Origin: Macrococcus epidermidis
Lineage (GTDB): Bacteria > Bacillota > Bacilli > Staphylococcales > Staphylococcaceae
Direction of reading: 5' to 3'
Assembly: GCF_003259695.1 (NCBI RefSeq)
Contig: NZ_PZJH01000003.1
Span: forward strand, 62,001-126,000
Length of the DNA stretch: 64,000 nucleotides
Shown: piece after piece, positions 1 through 7,572 of the stretch
How the letters are laid out: every line of letters begins with the position of its first letter
How positions within the stretch are numbered: the stretch's first letter is position 1
Made by a program: the position numbers and the translations under genes
Notes under the pieces: generated by a model
Told to the model about the DNA's origin: nothing
Databases searched by the model: none
Seen by the model: only the letters and a program-made list of their open reading frames with translations

Positions 1-213
1 AATGAACATTTAAATAAATTTATGAAACGCAATGAAACAATAGGTGATATACCTTTTGATTACTTTATGAGCTATATTACAGGAGCGGGTATTGCTTTGA
101 TAAAATACTGGATATTAGATACTAATAGGATACCAAGCGAAGATTTAATTAAACACTTTTATAAAATTGTCACACGAGGTCCAGCACAAATTATTGCCGA
201 GGAAGTAGAATAA
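1..213 (+). CDS. TetR-family regulator, C-terminal part only
   Basis: The reading frame is open from base 1 and ends at a TAA, so this is the 3' end of a gene that begins before the window. The visible tail (motifs DYFMSYITGAGIALIKYW and then IPSEDLIKHFYKIVTRGPAQII) resembles the C-terminal ligand/dimer domain of Firmicutes TetR/AcrR regulators. The DNA-binding helix-turn-helix is not in view, so the family call rests on the tail alone. It lies 44 bp before a DUF1349 gene on the same strand, which could share its transcript. Confidence 0.6.
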   Translation, partial: NEHLNKFMKRNETIGDIPFDYFMSYITGAGIALIKYWILDTNRIPSEDLIKHFYKIVTRGPAQIIAEEVE

Positions 214-257
214 TATTTAATAATTCAACGTTCTTATAGATAATAGGAGTGAAAATA

Positions 258-842
258 GTGGAAACTTTCAATAATCTTAAATGGACACGAGCCCCAAAGA
301 TTTATGATATTACAGATGAACGTATTCAAATCACGACAGAACCTAATACAGATTTATGGCAAAGGACGTATTATGGGTTCCGAAATGACAATGCTCCTGT
401 ATTACAAATGACAATGACAGAAACTTATTTCTCGTTTACAGTAAGAACAGATTTTAATACGAAACGTCGCTTTGATCAATGTGGTGTGGTGATATATTTA
501 GATAGTGACAACTGGTTAAAAGCATCTATTGAATATGAGGATGATACGTTTCAGCGTTTAGGTAGTGTTGTCACAAATAATGGTTATTCTGACTGGTCAT
601 CATTTGATATTACTAGTGACATAACTTCTATGTGGTACAGACTGAGCCGCCGCGAGAGTGATTACTGTATCGAGTATTCTGAAGATGGTAAAGATTTTAA
701 ACAGATGAGAATTTGTCATTTGAATGAAGGGCAAGGAGAAATTCAGTTTGGTATTTATGCTTGTTCTCCTGAAGCATCATCATTTGTCGCAGAATTTACT
801 CATATGAACGTAGGTCCTTGTCAATGGGAACCACATGTATAG
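258..842 (+). CDS. DUF1349 domain protein (concanavalin-like fold)
   Basis: About 194 residues, cytosolic, with no signal peptide or membrane segment. The pattern of WxR..YGFRNDNAP.L near the start, then FDQCGVVIYLDSDNWLKASIEYED, VVTNNGYSDWS and a C-terminal FGIYACSPE fits the DUF1349 (YesW/YrpG-like) beta-sandwich family, whose substrates are mostly unknown. I choose the GTG at 258 because AGGAG at 245-249 sits 8 nt before it; an upstream in-frame GTG at 249 overlaps that ribosome binding site. A terminator follows directly, so the gene is the end of its transcript. Function beyond possible carbohydrate binding cannot be read. Confidence 0.7.
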   Translation: METFNNLKWTRAPKIYDITDERIQITTEPNTDLWQRTYYGFRNDNAPVLQMTMTETYFSFTVRTDFNTKRRFDQCGVVIYLDSDNWLKASIEYEDDTFQRLGSVVTNNGYSDWSSFDITSDITSMWYRLSRRESDYCIEYSEDGKDFKQMRICHLNEGQGEIQFGIYACSPEASSFVAEFTHMNVGPCQWEPHV

Positions 843-850
843 TAAGTACT

Positions 851-883
851 AAAACCACGAAGCTCATCACTTCGTGGTTTTTT
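851..883 (+). terminator. Intrinsic terminator after DUF1349 gene
   Basis: A perfect 12-bp stem, AAAACCACGAAG (851-862) with CTTCGTGGTTTT (870-881), and a 7-nt loop, running into a short T run. It is A/T-flanked on both sides, but only the upstream + strand gene needs it. Confidence 0.9.
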
Positions 884-884
884 A

Positions 885-931
885 AATATTTTAAAAATTC
901 AATTCATTTCACTGCTTTATAATGCTATAAT
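885..931 (+). promoter_or_regulatory. Probable brnQ promoter with CodY-like box
   Basis: TTCATT (903-908), a 17-nt spacer and TATAAT (926-931) preceded by TG at 923-924 (extended -10). AATATTTTAAAAATT at 885-899 differs at three positions from the CodY motif AATTTTCWGAAAATT. CodY control of branched-chain amino acid uptake is established in Gram-positives; that this box is used is inference. Confidence 0.4.
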
Positions 932-1000
932 AAAAAACTATATTATTTATTCTTTTAATAATAGAACAAAAAATTATTTTATTGCTCTGGAGGGATCCCC

Positions 1001-2353
1001 ATTAATACAAAAACGAAACTTTCATTAAAAGAAAATATCTTTATCGGTTCTATGCTGTTCGGTTTATTCTTCGGAGCAGGTAACTTAATCTTCCCGATTC
1101 ATTCAGGGCAGATGAGTGGGTCAAATGTCTTCATTACGAACATTGGTTTCTTAATTACAGCAATTGGATTACCTTTCTTAGGTATTATTGCCATTGGTGT
1201 GTCTAAAACGAATGGTTTATTTGATATTGCTTCACGTGTGAATAAGACATATGCGTATTTATTTACAATTGCACTTTATTTAGTAATCGGTCCATTGTTT
1301 GCTTTACCGCGTCTTGCAACAGTGCCATTCGAAATCGCATTCACACCATTTATTGCTAAAGAAAATGTTCGTCTTTATTTATTTATTTTTAGTCTGTTAT
1401 TCTTTAGTATCGCGTGGTTCTTTGCAAGAAGACCATCTAAAATATTAGATTATATCGGTAAATTTCTAAATCCTTTATTCTTGTTATTATTAGGTGTATT
1501 GTTTATTCTTGCATTCGTAAAACCGATGGGTGGCATAGATGCACCAATTCAGCCGGAATATAAAGATGGTGCTTTACTTAAAGGATTTATTGATGGATAC
1601 AATACATTAGATGCTTTAGCTTCACTTGCTTTCGGTATTATTATCGTAACAACGATTAAGAAGCTAGGTATTACGAATCCATCTGATATCGCAAAGGAAA
1701 CAGTGAAGTCAGGTTTCTTAAGCATTGTACTTATGGGTGTAATTTATACATTACTCGCACTGCTCGGTACCATGAGTTTAGGTCAGTTTAAAGTAAGTGA
1801 GAATGGTGGTATAGCATTAGCGCAAATCGCACAGTATTACCTGGGCAATTACGGTATTATTTTACTGTCATTAATTATTATCGTAGCTTGTTTAAAGACA
1901 GCAATTGGCTTAATAACAGCTTTCTCTGAAACATTTACTGAGTTATTCCCGAAACATAGCTATATCATGTTTGCTACGGTAGTAAGTATTGTTTCATTTA
2001 TACTGGCAAACGTAGGTTTAACTAAGATTATTGAGTATTCGATTCCCGTCTTGATGTTTTTATATCCACTTGCGATTACATTAATACTGTTAACTTTAAT
2101 CAGTGGTTCTTTCAATGATTCAAAAATTATCTATCAATGGACGACTTTTGTCACGATGATTGCAGCGATTATTGACGGTATAAAAGCTAGTCCTGCATTT
2201 CTTTCAAAATCTGCTTTTGGAGAAAGTGTAGCTACTTTCGGCGAGAAATTCTTACCTTTCTCTGCCATCGGTATGGGGTGGGTATTGCCTGCATTGATTG
2301 GTTTTGCAATAGGATTTATTTTGTATAAAATGCGTAAACCTGTTAAACTGTAA
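1001..2353 (+). CDS. brnQ: Branched-chain amino acid carrier BrnQ (LIVCS family)
   Basis: A cation-coupled importer of leucine, isoleucine and valine, in the membrane with about 12 hydrophobic segments. The N-terminal block SMLFGLFFGAGNLIFPIHSG is characteristic of LIVCS carriers. The first ATG (1052) would cut into this conserved first membrane segment and has no ribosome binding site. The frame is open upstream and a strong CTGGAGGG (987-994) lies 6 nt before an ATT at 1001, giving a start INTKTKLSLKENIFIGSM that fits the family. I therefore read ATT as the start codon, about 450 residues in all. No terminator precedes the leader of the next gene. Confidence 0.85.
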   Translation: MNTKTKLSLKENIFIGSMLFGLFFGAGNLIFPIHSGQMSGSNVFITNIGFLITAIGLPFLGIIAIGVSKTNGLFDIASRVNKTYAYLFTIALYLVIGPLFALPRLATVPFEIAFTPFIAKENVRLYLFIFSLLFFSIAWFFARRPSKILDYIGKFLNPLFLLLLGVLFILAFVKPMGGIDAPIQPEYKDGALLKGFIDGYNTLDALASLAFGIIIVTTIKKLGITNPSDIAKETVKSGFLSIVLMGVIYTLLALLGTMSLGQFKVSENGGIALAQIAQYYLGNYGIILLSLIIIVACLKTAIGLITAFSETFTELFPKHSYIMFATVVSIVSFILANVGLTKIIEYSIPVLMFLYPLAITLILLTLISGSFNDSKIIYQWTTFVTMIAAIIDGIKASPAFLSKSAFGESVATFGEKFLPFSAIGMGWVLPALIGFAIGFILYKMRKPVKL

Positions 2354-2361
2354 ACAAATAT

Positions 2362-2538
2362 AAAAGGAGGCATCAATATTTAGAGATGATCATTCGATAA
2401 TGAAAACTGAGCAAATTGAATTGCACAACGTTTGAATTATCGGGATGAGTCTGTCTATTTATTGTATGTCTATCGTTCATAGGCTTATTTTGTGTATCCC
2501 AAACGTTGTGCGGGATACTTTTTTTATGAGGTGAGTTT
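2362..2538 (+). promoter_or_regulatory. Attenuator leader of the ABC-F gene
   Basis: The leader holds an intrinsic terminator, GTATCCC (2494-2500), loop, GGGATAC (2512-2518), T7, ending 13 nt before the gene. A competing 12-bp pairing exists: GCACAACGTTTG (2423-2434) is exactly complementary to CAAACGTTGTGC (2500-2511), which covers the whole terminator loop and the last base of its 5' arm. Upstream are AAAAGGAGG (2362-2370), a short ORF MIIR at 2386-2400, and an overlapping ORF MKTEQIELHNV (2400-2435) whose last codons and stop lie in the antiterminator arm. Antibiotic-stalled ribosomes switching such leaders are known for vmlR and related ABC-F genes. Confidence 0.75.
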
Positions 2539-4137
2539 ATGAGATTAAATAAAACAGACATTTATGCAGGGGAAAAATTATTGTTCAAAGATTTACACTT
2601 TGAAATAGAAGCAGGTAAGCATGTTGCTTTGCTTGGAAACAATGGCATCGGCAAGACGACAATACTGAATACATTGATAGCGCAAGATGAAGAAATTGGA
2701 CTGCTGGAACAACAACTTAAACAGTCGGACGTATCCGAATTAACGGTAATCGAGTATATAATGCAAGGACGACCAGAATTATATCAGTTGAAAATAAATT
2801 TAGACACAGATATGAATGCAATGAGTGATTACCTGGAACAGGATGGTTATACATTTGAATCTGAGATTATTACGATGATGCATAAGTTTAATTTATCTGA
2901 AAGTGATGCTGAAAGGAAAGTAGTAACGCTGTCAGGTGGAGAGCAAACAAAAATATCTTTAATACGTTTGATGCTATCAGGGAAGACAAAGTTTATCTTT
3001 GATGAACCCACAAACCATATTGATGATGAAACGAAAGATTGGCTCGTAAACTGGATGAAACACAATGATTTTACGATTCTATATGCCAGTCATGACAGAG
3101 CATTTATTAATCAAACAGCAGATTATATATTGGAGTTAACGCGTGATGGATTAAGGAAGTTTCATATGACATATGATCAATATAAATCACAGATTGATCT
3201 AGAAGAGAAGACGAATGCAGCACGCGTTGAAAAAGAACAAAAAGAAAAGAAACGTATGAAACAAATGATTCAGGAGATGCGTGAATGGCATCATGAAATG
3301 AATCATAAAGCGAGTGTACGAGATTTCGGGGAGCAGAAAAAGCTTGCCAAAATGGCAAAAAGGATGAAGGCACGAGAATCGAGATTGAATCATGAAATGT
3401 CAAACTTTGAAGGTAAAGTAGAAAAAGCAGTGCGTACGGAATATGATATTGAAGCGAGTGAAATCAATAATAAATACGTATTGCAATGCATAGATGTAAG
3501 TCATGCATTTGATGAACCATTATTGAACCATGTTACTTTTTCATTAGAACGCGGTGAAATCGTTCAAATTAAAGGAAAGAATGGCTCAGGAAAATCAACG
3601 TTACTCAAATTGATTACCGGAGGAATACCGATACAACATGGAGAGATAAGAACGCCACCCACACTTGAAATAGGATATTTTTCTCAGAAACTTGAGAATT
3701 TAATATCAAGTCATACCGTCCTGGAAGAAATAACAGCACTTGAAATTGACGTAACTCAGGCACGCACGATACTAGCAGCATTCAGATTTGATGCATCACG
3801 TATGGATGATCTCGTTCAAAATTTGTCTATGGGAGAGAAGTGCAGGCTATCATTTGTAAAACTCTATTTCTCAAAAGCACATCTACTTGTGCTCGACGAG
3901 CCGACAAATTATTTCGATATTGAAATGCAGGACATTATCGGTAATCTGCTTAAACAATTTAAAGGAACAGTGCTCTTTGTCAGTCATGATGCATATTTTA
4001 GTGACATGATTAAGACGCGTACATTAACGCTGCAGGATAAACACGTAGTAGACTCAAAAACGACAATTGATGAAACAATTAATACGGAAGCACTTACAAA
4101 ACAACTTAAGCATATAGATAATTTAGAAAACAAATAA
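2539..4137 (+). CDS. ABC-F family ATPase, probable ribosome protection protein
   Basis: A soluble protein of 532 residues with two ATPase domains and no membrane segments, as in the ABC-F family. Domain 1 has Walker A GNNGIGKTT (33-41), signature LSGGEQ (about 131) and Walker B FIFDEPTNHID. A charged linker rich in K/E/M (about 195-310) is where ABC-F proteins contact the P-site tRNA and drug pocket. Domain 2 has GKNGSGKST (about 347), LSMGEK (about 428) and LDEPTNYFD. ABC-F members either protect ribosomes from lincosamide, streptogramin, pleuromutilin or macrolide drugs, or do housekeeping translation work; the attenuator in front argues for an inducible resistance role. The exact subfamily (Vga, Sal, VmlR or other) cannot be fixed by eye. 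Confidence 0.85.
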   Translation: MRLNKTDIYAGEKLLFKDLHFEIEAGKHVALLGNNGIGKTTILNTLIAQDEEIGLLEQQLKQSDVSELTVIEYIMQGRPELYQLKINLDTDMNAMSDYLEQDGYTFESEIITMMHKFNLSESDAERKVVTLSGGEQTKISLIRLMLSGKTKFIFDEPTNHIDDETKDWLVNWMKHNDFTILYASHDRAFINQTADYILELTRDGLRKFHMTYDQYKSQIDLEEKTNAARVEKEQKEKKRMKQMIQEMREWHHEMNHKASVRDFGEQKKLAKMAKRMKARESRLNHEMSNFEGKVEKAVRTEYDIEASEINNKYVLQCIDVSHAFDEPLLNHVTFSLERGEIVQIKGKNGSGKSTLLKLITGGIPIQHGEIRTPPTLEIGYFSQKLENLISSHTVLEEITALEIDVTQARTILAAFRFDASRMDDLVQNLSMGEKCRLSFVKLYFSKAHLLVLDEPTNYFDIEMQDIIGNLLKQFKGTVLFVSHDAYFSDMIKTRTLTLQDKHVVDSKTTIDETINTEALTKQLKHIDNLENK

Positions 4138-4144
4138 TTTATAC

Positions 4145-4182
4145 TTGATAACGCTTACAAAAACACTCATGTATTATACAAT
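4145..4182 (+). promoter_or_regulatory. Possible promoter with cre-like site
   Basis: TTGATAACGCTTACA (4145-4159) differs at one informative position from the CcpA cre consensus WTGNAANCGNWNNCW. CTTACA (4154-4159), 17 nt, TACAAT (4177-4182) can serve as the promoter it would overlap. Both are weak calls made by eye. Confidence 0.3.
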
Positions 4183-4217
4183 GTAGATAAGATAAAAGTT
4201 TAGAGTGAGGTGTAAGT

Positions 4218-4739
4218 ATGCGTAACGAACAAAAGTTATTACTTCCGGTGTCTGTGTTAGCAATACTTTTATTTATGGGTATCGTTTGGCTGAAGATATC
4301 GTATGATGAACAAGATAAACAGGAAGTGAAGACAGAACATATTACTGCAGTAGAGAAAGGGTTATATGATTCGGCAGAAGATGCGCAGAAGGCAATGGTG
4401 AAAAATATTATAAAGACAGATGATGTTGTTTCTGCTATTTATACACCAAATAAAGCATGGAAGACACAGTTCTATGTGATTCAAGTATCTTATCACAAAA
4501 ATAAATCAACATATTCCGGGTTTGCATTTGCAGTGCCGGAAGGAAATCAATATCGATTGGTACTGGGTGACGTTAATATTAAGACGTATGACGGCATGCA
4601 ACCGAAAAAAGATACGATGAAGGTAGGCAAAGATACAGTTCAAATGTATGTAGGAAATCCGGTAAGTAATCCTTTTGAAGACAGTATTCGACACTCGTTT
4701 GTTGAAGATCAGGTAGAAGTAGCGTATCAGGTACAATAG
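4218..4739 (+). CDS. Membrane-anchored protein of unknown function
   Basis: 173 residues: one hydrophobic segment at about 9-25 (LLPVSVLAILLFMGIVWL) after a short positive N-terminus, with no lipobox cysteine, then a soluble domain that should face outside. The soluble part begins with an EDAQKAMVKNIIKTDD helix and continues as probable beta strands (WKTQFYVIQVSYHKN, YSGFAFAVPEGNQYRLVLGDV). I do not recognise a family. GAGGTG lies before the ATG at the right distance. It stands alone between the ABC-F gene and a convergent dioxygenase gene and shares a bidirectional terminator with the latter. Confidence 0.65.
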   Translation: MRNEQKLLLPVSVLAILLFMGIVWLKISYDEQDKQEVKTEHITAVEKGLYDSAEDAQKAMVKNIIKTDDVVSAIYTPNKAWKTQFYVIQVSYHKNKSTYSGFAFAVPEGNQYRLVLGDVNIKTYDGMQPKKDTMKVGKDTVQMYVGNPVSNPFEDSIRHSFVEDQVEVAYQVQ

Positions 4740-4740
4740 A

Positions 4741-4774
4741 TAATGCCGAAGCGATTCCGCTTCGGCATTATTTT
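4741..4774. terminator. Bidirectional terminator
   Basis: A 13-bp perfect stem TAATGCCGAAGCG (4741-4753) / CGCTTCGGCATTA (4758-4770) with loop ATTC. It lies between convergent genes, has TTTTA on the + side, and its 3' flank borders the stop codon of the minus-strand dioxygenase. Confidence 0.9.
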
Positions 4775-5726
4775 ATGATAAGTTTGTTTCTATTGTTGTA
4801 CGCTTAGATTCCAGATATTCCGGTAATACAAGAGGAATGGTATCAAAATCTATACTTTCTTTATTCGGTTGAGGTGGTTTTGTACCATCCATGGTAGCAA
4901 CTTCGAATAATATGTTGTTTGGATCTCTATAATAGATAGATTGGAAGAACTCACGATTTTTAATGTGAGAGTTCATAATATTTCTCTGTTCTAAACTATT
5001 TTCTAACACCTGTAACGCTTCGATATCTTCAGATGATAAAGCTAGATGGTGAATTGAACCGATACCAGAGATACTATAATGAGATACGTCATCATGAATA
5101 ATGTGTAACTCATGGCGGTCTTTTTTCTTATGATTGCTCATGATGGTTACTTTATTCTTTGAATCAAAGAAGTCAATTGTCTCTATTGTTTCAAAATCGA
5201 AATAGTGTTTAATTTCCTTGATTGTAGCCTGGTCATAACGTGTACGTAGATGGACAGAATCGAGAGCGATAATACGATGTTCTTCTGGGATTTCTGTATG
5301 TTCAGGAACAACATAGTCAGTGATATTCTCTTCTGAGTGCATCACGGCTAAACCAAGATTCGTATCATCAGGTCCTTCAAATCTTAATATGTAACGACCA
5401 GCATATTGCTCTAAGCCATAATGACAAATATCAAAATTATCGAATCGCTTCATAAAAAACTCAAGCGAACTTTTAGATTGAACTTTGAACATTAAACGCT
5501 CAATATCATTTGTTCCAAACTGCTTGTCAACCCCTTCAGTAATTTCGAAGATCGTCACTTCGGTACCTGGACGTCCGGTCTTATCACCGAAGAATAAGTG
5601 ATACATATTATTGTCATCTTGATTGACAGTCTTCATAAGTAAATCCAGACCAAGTACTTCTCTATAGAACTCAAAAGACTTTCGTGCATTGCGGTTAACG
5701 ATGGAAACGTGGTGGATAATTGTCAT
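4773..5726 (-). CDS. VOC-family ring-cleaving dioxygenase, MhqO/MhqA-like
   Basis: 317 residues with two vicinal-oxygen-chelate (glyoxalase) halves. The first starts IIHHVSIVNRNARKSFEFYREVLGLDLLMKTVNQDD and the second has ALDSVHLRTR and GIGSIHHLALSSED. The His-His at each module start and Glu in LFEVATMDG are the expected metal ligands. Members of this family in Bacillus and Staphylococcus (MhqA, MhqE, MhqO) are induced by quinones and are thought to open hydroquinone rings. It is divergent from a clear paralogue at 5909. AGGAAGGG lies ahead of the ATG. Substrate is inference. Confidence 0.8.
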   Translation of the reverse strand: MTIIHHVSIVNRNARKSFEFYREVLGLDLLMKTVNQDDNNMYHLFFGDKTGRPGTEVTIFEITEGVDKQFGTNDIERLMFKVQSKSSLEFFMKRFDNFDICHYGLEQYAGRYILRFEGPDDTNLGLAVMHSEENITDYVVPEHTEIPEEHRIIALDSVHLRTRYDQATIKEIKHYFDFETIETIDFFDSKNKVTIMSNHKKKDRHELHIIHDDVSHYSISGIGSIHHLALSSEDIEALQVLENSLEQRNIMNSHIKNREFFQSIYYRDPNNILFEVATMDGTKPPQPNKESIDFDTIPLVLPEYLESKRTTIETNLS

Positions 5727-5800
5727 AGAACCCTTCCTATCTGTATGTTTGATATAACTTATTATGTACTGTGAGTATAAAGTGTTGCAAATTTTTTAGG

Positions 5801-5839
5801 TTGGTAGTATATTAAATGTACCAAGTATAATAATTATAC
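5801..5839. promoter_or_regulatory. Two inverted repeats between the divergent dioxygenase genes
   Basis: TTGGTA (5801-5806) and TACCAA (5819-5824) form one inverted repeat with a 12-nt gap. Immediately beside it GTATAAT-A-ATTATAC (5825-5839) is a perfect 7-bp palindrome around one base. Their place in a 182-bp divergent control region suggests operators for a repressor such as an MhqR-type MarR protein, which is not encoded in this window. Confidence 0.45.
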
Positions 5840-5908
5840 CTTATGTGAAGAAAACAGTTTGAAATATTAAAGAAGATATAATTATAAATCAGAACAGGAG
5901 TGAATCAA

Positions 5909-6877
5909 ATGAACGAAATGAATCAATTAACAGGAATCCACCATGTAACAGCAATTACAAGTAGCGCTGAGAAAATCTATGACTTTTTCAATGATATTTT
6001 AGGTTTAAGATTAGTAAAGAAAACAGTTAACCAAGACGATATTAATACGTACCATTTATTCTTTGCAGATGATGAAGGTAATGCCGGAACAGATATGACA
6101 TTCTTTGATTTCAAAGGTATTTCAAAAGGACAACATGGTACAAATGAAATTGCTAGAACTTCATTTAGAGTACCGAATGATAAAGCAGTAGAATATTTCT
6201 TAGATCGCTTTGAATCATTTAATGTAAAACATGATGGTATTCAGGAAATGTTCGGTAAAAAGATTTTACCTTTTGAAGATTTCGATGGTCAGTTATATCA
6301 AATTATCTCTGATGAGCATGATAATGGTGTAGCACCTGGTGTCGCATGGAAAAATGGGCCGGTACCTGAAGCATTCGGTATTTACGGATTAGGACCAGTG
6401 TTTATTACAGTAAATCAATTTACGGCATTTAAATCAGCATTTGAAGCGGTATATTTATTTAAAGAAACTCAATCAGAAGGTAATTATCACTTATTTGAAA
6501 CAGGAGAAGGCGGTAATGGTGCATCGGTAATTATTGTAGACGACACTACAAGTCAAACAGCTTATCAAGGATTCGGAACAGTGCATCATGTAGCTTTCCG
6601 TGTACCAGATGAGGAAACACTTAGCGCATGGATTGAACGATTAGATTCATTTAACTTACCAAACTCTGGTTATGTTGATCGATTCTTCTTTAAATCACTT
6701 TATGCTAGACTTGCTATGCCGATTCTATTTGAAATTGCAACTGACGGTCCTGGATTTATGGGTGATGAACCTTATGAAACATTAGGTGAGAAATTATCAT
6801 TACCTCCATTTTTAGAAGGACAACGTGACTACATCGAATCACAAGTAAGACATATTGATACAGTGAGAAGTAAATAA
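5909..6877 (+). CDS. mhqE: VOC-family ring-cleaving dioxygenase, MhqE-like
   Basis: About 322 residues with two VOC modules: LTGIHHVTAITSSAEKIYDFFNDILGLRLVKKTVNQDD at the start and GFGTVHHVAFRVPDEE in the second half, with metal-binding His residues and Glu in LFEIATDGPGF. In S. aureus, mhqE encodes a dioxygenase in the mhqRED operon induced by quinones and methylhydroquinone; here it is followed at once by an MhqD-like hydrolase, which supports the same role. The ATG at 5909 is chosen because AACAGGAG (5893-5900) is 8 nt ahead; an in-frame GTG at 5900 overlaps that site. No mhqR gene is adjacent. Confidence 0.8.
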   Translation: MNEMNQLTGIHHVTAITSSAEKIYDFFNDILGLRLVKKTVNQDDINTYHLFFADDEGNAGTDMTFFDFKGISKGQHGTNEIARTSFRVPNDKAVEYFLDRFESFNVKHDGIQEMFGKKILPFEDFDGQLYQIISDEHDNGVAPGVAWKNGPVPEAFGIYGLGPVFITVNQFTAFKSAFEAVYLFKETQSEGNYHLFETGEGGNGASVIIVDDTTSQTAYQGFGTVHHVAFRVPDEETLSAWIERLDSFNLPNSGYVDRFFFKSLYARLAMPILFEIATDGPGFMGDEPYETLGEKLSLPPFLEGQRDYIESQVRHIDTVRSK

Positions 6878-6888
6878 GGAGGGTAATG

Positions 6889-7458
6889 ATGAACTATTTC
6901 TATCAGAAAAATGATTCAAATGAATTAGTTGTTTTATTTCATGGCACCGGAGGAAATGAATATCAGTTATTAGGCATCGCTGGTGAATTATTTCCTGGTG
7001 CTGATGTATTAAGCTTTGAAGGTGATAGTGGAAGTGCGATGAGTAGACGCTTCTTCCCACCTTTAGTGAATGGTGAGATGGATCGAAATGCTTATAACGA
7101 TGCGGTCCGTCGTGTAACAAAAGTAATAAATGAACTAAATTTAGATTATGATAAGGTAACTTTCCTAGGTTATTCTAATGGCGCTAACTTTATTATAGGA
7201 TTCTTAGAGAATGCTATTGAGATAGATGTGGCAGTATTAATGCACCCATCAGACTTAAAGTATGACGTATCGAATGCTAAACGTAATACGAAAGTAATCA
7301 TAACAGCGGGTGCAAACGACTATATGGTATCACCTGGACAAGCTAAAGCATTAGAAATGCAGTTTAAATCATCATTCGCTGATGTAAACTTTATGTTGTT
7401 TGATGGTGGCCATGAAATAACACAAGCAGAAATTGAAAGATTGAAAGCAATACTATAG
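6889..7458 (+). CDS. mhqD: Alpha/beta hydrolase, MhqD-like carboxylesterase/phospholipase
   Basis: About 189 residues, cytosolic. Alpha/beta hydrolase signatures: oxyanion region LFHGTGGNEYQLL near the N-terminus, nucleophile elbow GYSNGA (Ser), a late TAGANDYMVSPGQ loop carrying the Asp, and GGHEIT with the catalytic His. It starts about 10 bp after the dioxygenase stop, so the two are one operon, as in the S. aureus mhqRED locus. AGGAGGG (6878-6883) is 5 nt from the second ATG (6889) and only 2 nt from the ATG at 6886, so I prefer 6889. The physiological ester or adduct is not known. Confidence 0.8.
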   Translation: MNYFYQKNDSNELVVLFHGTGGNEYQLLGIAGELFPGADVLSFEGDSGSAMSRRFFPPLVNGEMDRNAYNDAVRRVTKVINELNLDYDKVTFLGYSNGANFIIGFLENAIEIDVAVLMHPSDLKYDVSNAKRNTKVIITAGANDYMVSPGQAKALEMQFKSSFADVNFMLFDGGHEITQAEIERLKAIL

Positions 7459-7469
7459 ATTAAAGTCGA

Positions 7470-7501
7470 CTCAACAAGTTATCAAAACTTGTTGAGTTTT
7501 T
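7470..7501 (+). terminator. Terminator after mhqED
   Basis: CTCAACAAGTT (7470-7480) pairs perfectly with AACTTGTTGAG (7486-7496), 5-nt loop, followed by T5. Confidence 0.92.
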
Positions 7502-7572
7502 ATATACATATACAATATTTGTATTTTTATTTTATAATGAAAGCTATATAAATTTAACGAGAGGTGTCTATT

